From assembly GCF_025562715.2 (NCBI RefSeq), contig NZ_JAPFCC010000001.1, positions 5,356,001 to 5,420,000 of the forward strand: 64,000 nucleotides of DNA, written 5' to 3'. This DNA comes from Endozoicomonas gorgoniicola (GTDB lineage Bacteria > Pseudomonadota > Gammaproteobacteria > Pseudomonadales > Endozoicomonadaceae). This document shows, piece by piece, positions 61,525 to 64,000 of the stretch. Under the pieces are notes generated by a model. It saw nothing but the letters and a program-made list of their open reading frames with translations. It did no database searches and was not told the DNA's origin. The translations under genes and the position numbers were made by a program. How positions within the stretch are numbered: the first letter of the stretch is position 1; every line of letters starts with the position of its first letter.

Positions 61525-62275
61525 GTGGATAGATAAATTTGAACTCAAGCCCGGCACCTGGATTTTCGTTCCATCGGAAGAGTCCAGACGCTCTGGCAGA
61601 AAGATCAAAAGGCTTCTGGAGAGCCGTTGGGCAAATCCAGATTATTACTACCACCTCAGAGAGGGTGGGCATGTCCAGGCCATGAAGTCCCATACTTCAG
61701 GCAAGTACTTTCTTCATCTCGACCTCAGGCAATTTTTTTCATCCATTAACCGAAGCAGGATTACCCGCTCATTAAAAGTCCGGCTTGGTTACAAAAACGC
61801 CAGAGAAATAGCCAAGGTTTCCACGGTTCCGGGTCAAACTCCAGACTCATCTGCTTTTGTGCTTCCATTTGGGTTTGTGCAGTCACCTGTATTGGCATCA
61901 ATTTGCCTCCGACACAGTAAATTGGGTAAAACCCTCCACGCCCTGAGTAAAAAGACGCAGACAAAGGTCAGCGTTTATGTGGATGACATCATTATCTCAA
62001 CTCAGTCGGCAGAAGAAGCGCAGGATGCGCTGACAGAGGTAAAAGCAGCAGCGAAAAGGTCACGTTTCCCCCTGAACGCAGACAAAGAAGAAGGACCCGC
62101 AGAGCAAATTACAGCATTCAACATCAAGCTTTCTTTCTCTTCCCTTACCCTGAGCGAAGAACGGTTGAGTCAGTTCCTGAAGGCTTACCGTGAGTCCGAT
62201 AGCCAGCGTAAAAAGGAAGGTATTCTTGGGTACATCGAGTCTGTGAACTCAGGGCAAAGTGCATATTTTCTTTGA
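61511..62275 (+). CDS. Reverse transcriptase (non-intron, defence-type candidate)
   Basis: The 254-residue product from TTG 61511 (frame open from 61472) is a compact RT: motif A with D71 in FLHLDLRQFFSSINRSRI, motif B PFGFVQSPVLASI (119-131), motif C YVDD (156-159) in VYVDDIIIST and a trailing lysine region (FPLNADKEEG). It ends GILGYIESVNSG, a complete end. It has no maturase X domain, no HNH and is unlike the two group II intron enzymes. The type is that of stand-alone RTs (retron, DRT, Abi or UG classes); the exact class is not assigned. Neighbours are type I restriction genes and a membrane protein, a defence context. Confidence 0.8.
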   Translation: MPDPKWIDKFELKPGTWIFVPSEESRRSGRKIKRLLESRWANPDYYYHLREGGHVQAMKSHTSGKYFLHLDLRQFFSSINRSRITRSLKVRLGYKNAREIAKVSTVPGQTPDSSAFVLPFGFVQSPVLASICLRHSKLGKTLHALSKKTQTKVSVYVDDIIISTQSAEEAQDALTEVKAAAKRSRFPLNADKEEGPAEQITAFNIKLSFSSLTLSEERLSQFLKAYRESDSQRKKEGILGYIESVNSGQSAYFL

Positions 62276-62330
62276 AAGAGAAACTGTCATGGCTGAAAGC
62301 CGATGCACCGGCAGGCAGAGGCAGTAAACT

Positions 62331-62537
62331 TTGAGCAAAGCACAGCCATCAATGGTACTACCATGTCCATTTTGTCAGGTTCTTCCAACGGCTAGAGATT
62401 TCGTTTCAAAAAGGTATCATAAGGGCCAAATCTATACGACAGAGGTTATTTATGACCTGCGATCCACACTGGACAAGCTATATCTCGGCATTTCTCGTGC
62501 CTCTTGTCGCATGTATTGCGGCATTTATTGCATTTAG
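62331..62537 (+). other. Weak short frame overlapping the membrane protein gene
   Basis: A TTG-started 68-codon frame with CPFC near its start (MVLPCPFCQVLPTARDF). The early part could be a zinc-ribbon remnant. It overlaps the 62452 gene in another frame and has no good ribosome site, so I give it little weight. Confidence 0.2.
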
Positions 62538-62913
62538 ACAGTGGAGAACAGCTCAAAATAAATTAAAACTTGACCTCTTTGAAAAACGATTAAGCATATA
62601 TCACTCGACTACAGCTTTTATCAGCTCTGTTATGACTTCAGGAAAAGCATCTGATGATGAAATTCGAAAATTTATGATAGGAACCAGAGAGGCTAAATGG
62701 CTTCTATCTAAGGAAATTGCCTTATATTTAGATGAGCAAATCTATAATAAAGCCATAGACTTACAAACGCTTCATTCTATGTTGGAAGGGGAGCCAGTTG
62801 GTGATGTAAGAACCAAAAATGTAACCGAACAAGCAGAAATAAAGAAGTGGCTTGCGGCTCAGTTTTCAGTTATTGATGAATATTTCAAACCCTATCTAAA
62901 GATTAAGCACTGA
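62452..62913 (+). CDS. Membrane-anchored helical protein linked to the RT
   Basis: The 153-residue product has one N-terminal membrane segment (YISAFLVPLVACIAAFIAF) followed by FRQWRTAQNKLKLDLFEKRL, a basic juxtamembrane coiled-coil helix, and a soluble helical domain (IRKFMIGTREAKWLLSKEIA). The FRQWxTxxxKLKLDLFEKR pattern recurs in small membrane proteins near restriction and other defence genes. A role as effector or anchor for the RT is inferred from position: same strand, 176 bases downstream. ATG at 62452, AGGTTATTT precedes it. Confidence 0.65.
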   Translation: MTCDPHWTSYISAFLVPLVACIAAFIAFRQWRTAQNKLKLDLFEKRLSIYHSTTAFISSVMTSGKASDDEIRKFMIGTREAKWLLSKEIALYLDEQIYNKAIDLQTLHSMLEGEPVGDVRTKNVTEQAEIKKWLAAQFSVIDEYFKPYLKIKH

Positions 62914-63002
62914 ACCTAAAAGAGCCTACCGAGTGGCTGCGTCTGAAGGCGACGATAGAAGACAGAAGAACTCTGAAAACCGATTAAGGTCGAAAACTGA
63001 AA

Positions 63003-64000
63003 ATGACACATTCATGTACCCCGGATAATTCAATACTCGTATTTCCGCTTTTCTTTTTTCTGCCCGTCTCCACTTTTATAGAACTTTGGGGTGGTCCCAA
63101 AGGTACAGGTATGTTCCGGCTTTTGGAAAAAGAAACGGGCATAAAAATAGGCATTAGCGAGAAAACCCTTAGGAAGTATCTGGTTCCTCCTGTAACGAAG
63201 GAACCGTCGAATTCAGTCAAGACCAAGCTTGAACGCTGGACGCACCATCCAGGGCAACCCGGCTTCTTGAAACAGTATTTTAGTGATATTGAGTCTTTAA
63301 CTGCCAGCCGGACTGGTGAGCTTGAATGGAATGCATTAATCCATTCATTCAAAGTGGGGGCGGCGGGTCGGGTATACCCAAAAACACTGGAATATATCGA
63401 ACGCCTGCTGGATGAAGAGTCGGATTACTACCACAAAGCCAAGAGGCAAAGGCAAAATCTCAGGGAGTTTTTTAAAACGGTCTACACCGAACCATTTTTC
63501 ACTCGATACGGTTTGCCAGTTTCAGAATCCTTACTTACCGAAGCTATAGAGCAAGACCCAGAGCAACTTGCTTCCCACCTCAGTAAACAGCCAGACTTGA
63601 TACAAAGTCATCTACACGCCTGCATAAGCCTCCAAATGGATATTCTGGCTCATGCTGAAGTCGAGTGGTTTGAGGATAACCTTGATCAAATCCCTAAGAA
63701 AAACCACTTCCAAAGCCGACTGCTTTTCATTCTGCCCAAGCTTGAAGGGGATGAAGAAATATCACCCATCACTTTGTTTTTTCGTATGGTTCGTAATCAT
63801 CTGGGCTTTTCATCCTGGCGAGCTATGGCTGAGCACATGGAAATGGAAGGAGAATCTGACATTGAAAGCCGGCTGCGGAAGCTGATGGGATGGGTCAATG
63901 TAGAACAACACCCAAAGCATGAATCCGTATTTGGTTTTCTACAGCGTTTAGTCGAAACAAAGGGGGACTACATTTCTCTTTATTATGATAACCTATACCT
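63003..64000 (+). CDS. Large protein of unknown function, partial (runs off right edge)
   Basis: An open frame from ATG 63003 (upstream stop TAA at 62985-62987) continues without stop to 64000, at least 332 residues. Seen: TFIELWGGPKGTGMFRLLEK, an early IGISEKTLRKYLVPP segment that looks like a DNA-binding helix pair, then long helical stretches (YIERLLDEESDYYHKAKRQR, RNHLGFSSWRAMAEHMEMEG). No signal peptide. No family recognised. Same direction as the RT and membrane protein, 89 bases after the latter, so it may belong to the same unit. Confidence 0.6.
   Translation, partial: MTHSCTPDNSILVFPLFFFLPVSTFIELWGGPKGTGMFRLLEKETGIKIGISEKTLRKYLVPPVTKEPSNSVKTKLERWTHHPGQPGFLKQYFSDIESLTASRTGELEWNALIHSFKVGAAGRVYPKTLEYIERLLDEESDYYHKAKRQRQNLREFFKTVYTEPFFTRYGLPVSESLLTEAIEQDPEQLASHLSKQPDLIQSHLHACISLQMDILAHAEVEWFEDNLDQIPKKNHFQSRLLFILPKLEGDEEISPITLFFRMVRNHLGFSSWRAMAEHMEMEGESDIESRLRKLMGWVNVEQHPKHESVFGFLQRLVETKGDYISLYYDNLY

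Noticed and set aside
61303..61608. 101-codon minus-strand frame over the RT start
   Set aside because: Antisense to the RT gene, which has clear RT motifs in the plus frame.
1..64000. CRISPR array
   Set aside because: No set of regularly spaced repeats of 25-40 bases; the tandem repeats seen (7, 12 and 15 bp) have no spacers.

Overview
The window looks like chromosome of a host-associated marine gammaproteobacterium. The core genes keep the order known from Pseudomonas and relatives (dksA, gluQ, a small cbrX-like gene, cbrA, cbrB). The filler genes (low-complexity N-termini, coiled coils, orphan secreted proteins) and the dense mobile DNA recall Endozoicomonas. That genus assignment is inference; no marker gene here proves it.

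Layout. 1-15.6 kb is core chromosome: 5' part of ppk, hemB, a VTT-domain/flavin disulfide reductase fusion, two coiled-coil genes, the cbrX-cbrA-cbrB sensor/regulator operon, two orphan exported proteins, gluQ, dksA, sfsA and a ChaN-like lipoprotein. 15.6-27 kb is a heme-iron region: hmuTUV, exbB, exbD and tonB on the minus strand face hutW and hutX on the plus strand, with two near-identical iron-box-like motifs in the shared promoter region. The hmuV/chaN/sfsA edge was tandemly duplicated and then split by a large helical-repeat gene and a 301-bp transposon derivative. An SDR gene, a DUF454 gene and an MFS gene close this part.

28-45.5 kb is a defence and insertion-sequence zone. A type I restriction system (hsdR, hsdM, hsdS) is split by an opposite-strand toxin-antitoxin-like cassette whose third gene is cut by an ISL3 element with a perfect 8-bp target duplication. 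Next come a TnpB element that interrupts a DUF2442 gene, DUF4160 remnants, an IS1-family element with an 8-bp duplication, a truncated AAA ATPase, two apparently identical group II introns in inverted orientation, and a hicAB pair.

From 45.6 kb to the right edge lies an integrated element. It begins at a 3' tRNA-Ile(CAU) fragment (attachment core) beside a tyrosine integrase. It carries an AlpA regulator, a Toprim primase, an ATPase, a TubC-like docking protein, a small terminase and a serine resolvase, a set that resembles phage satellites (P4/PICI type). Its cargo is a second, intact type I restriction operon and then a reverse transcriptase with YVDD catalytic motif, a membrane-anchored protein and an unidentified large gene that runs off the end. 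The RT locus is the best candidate for an undescribed defence-like system; its 5' part appears to be out of frame.
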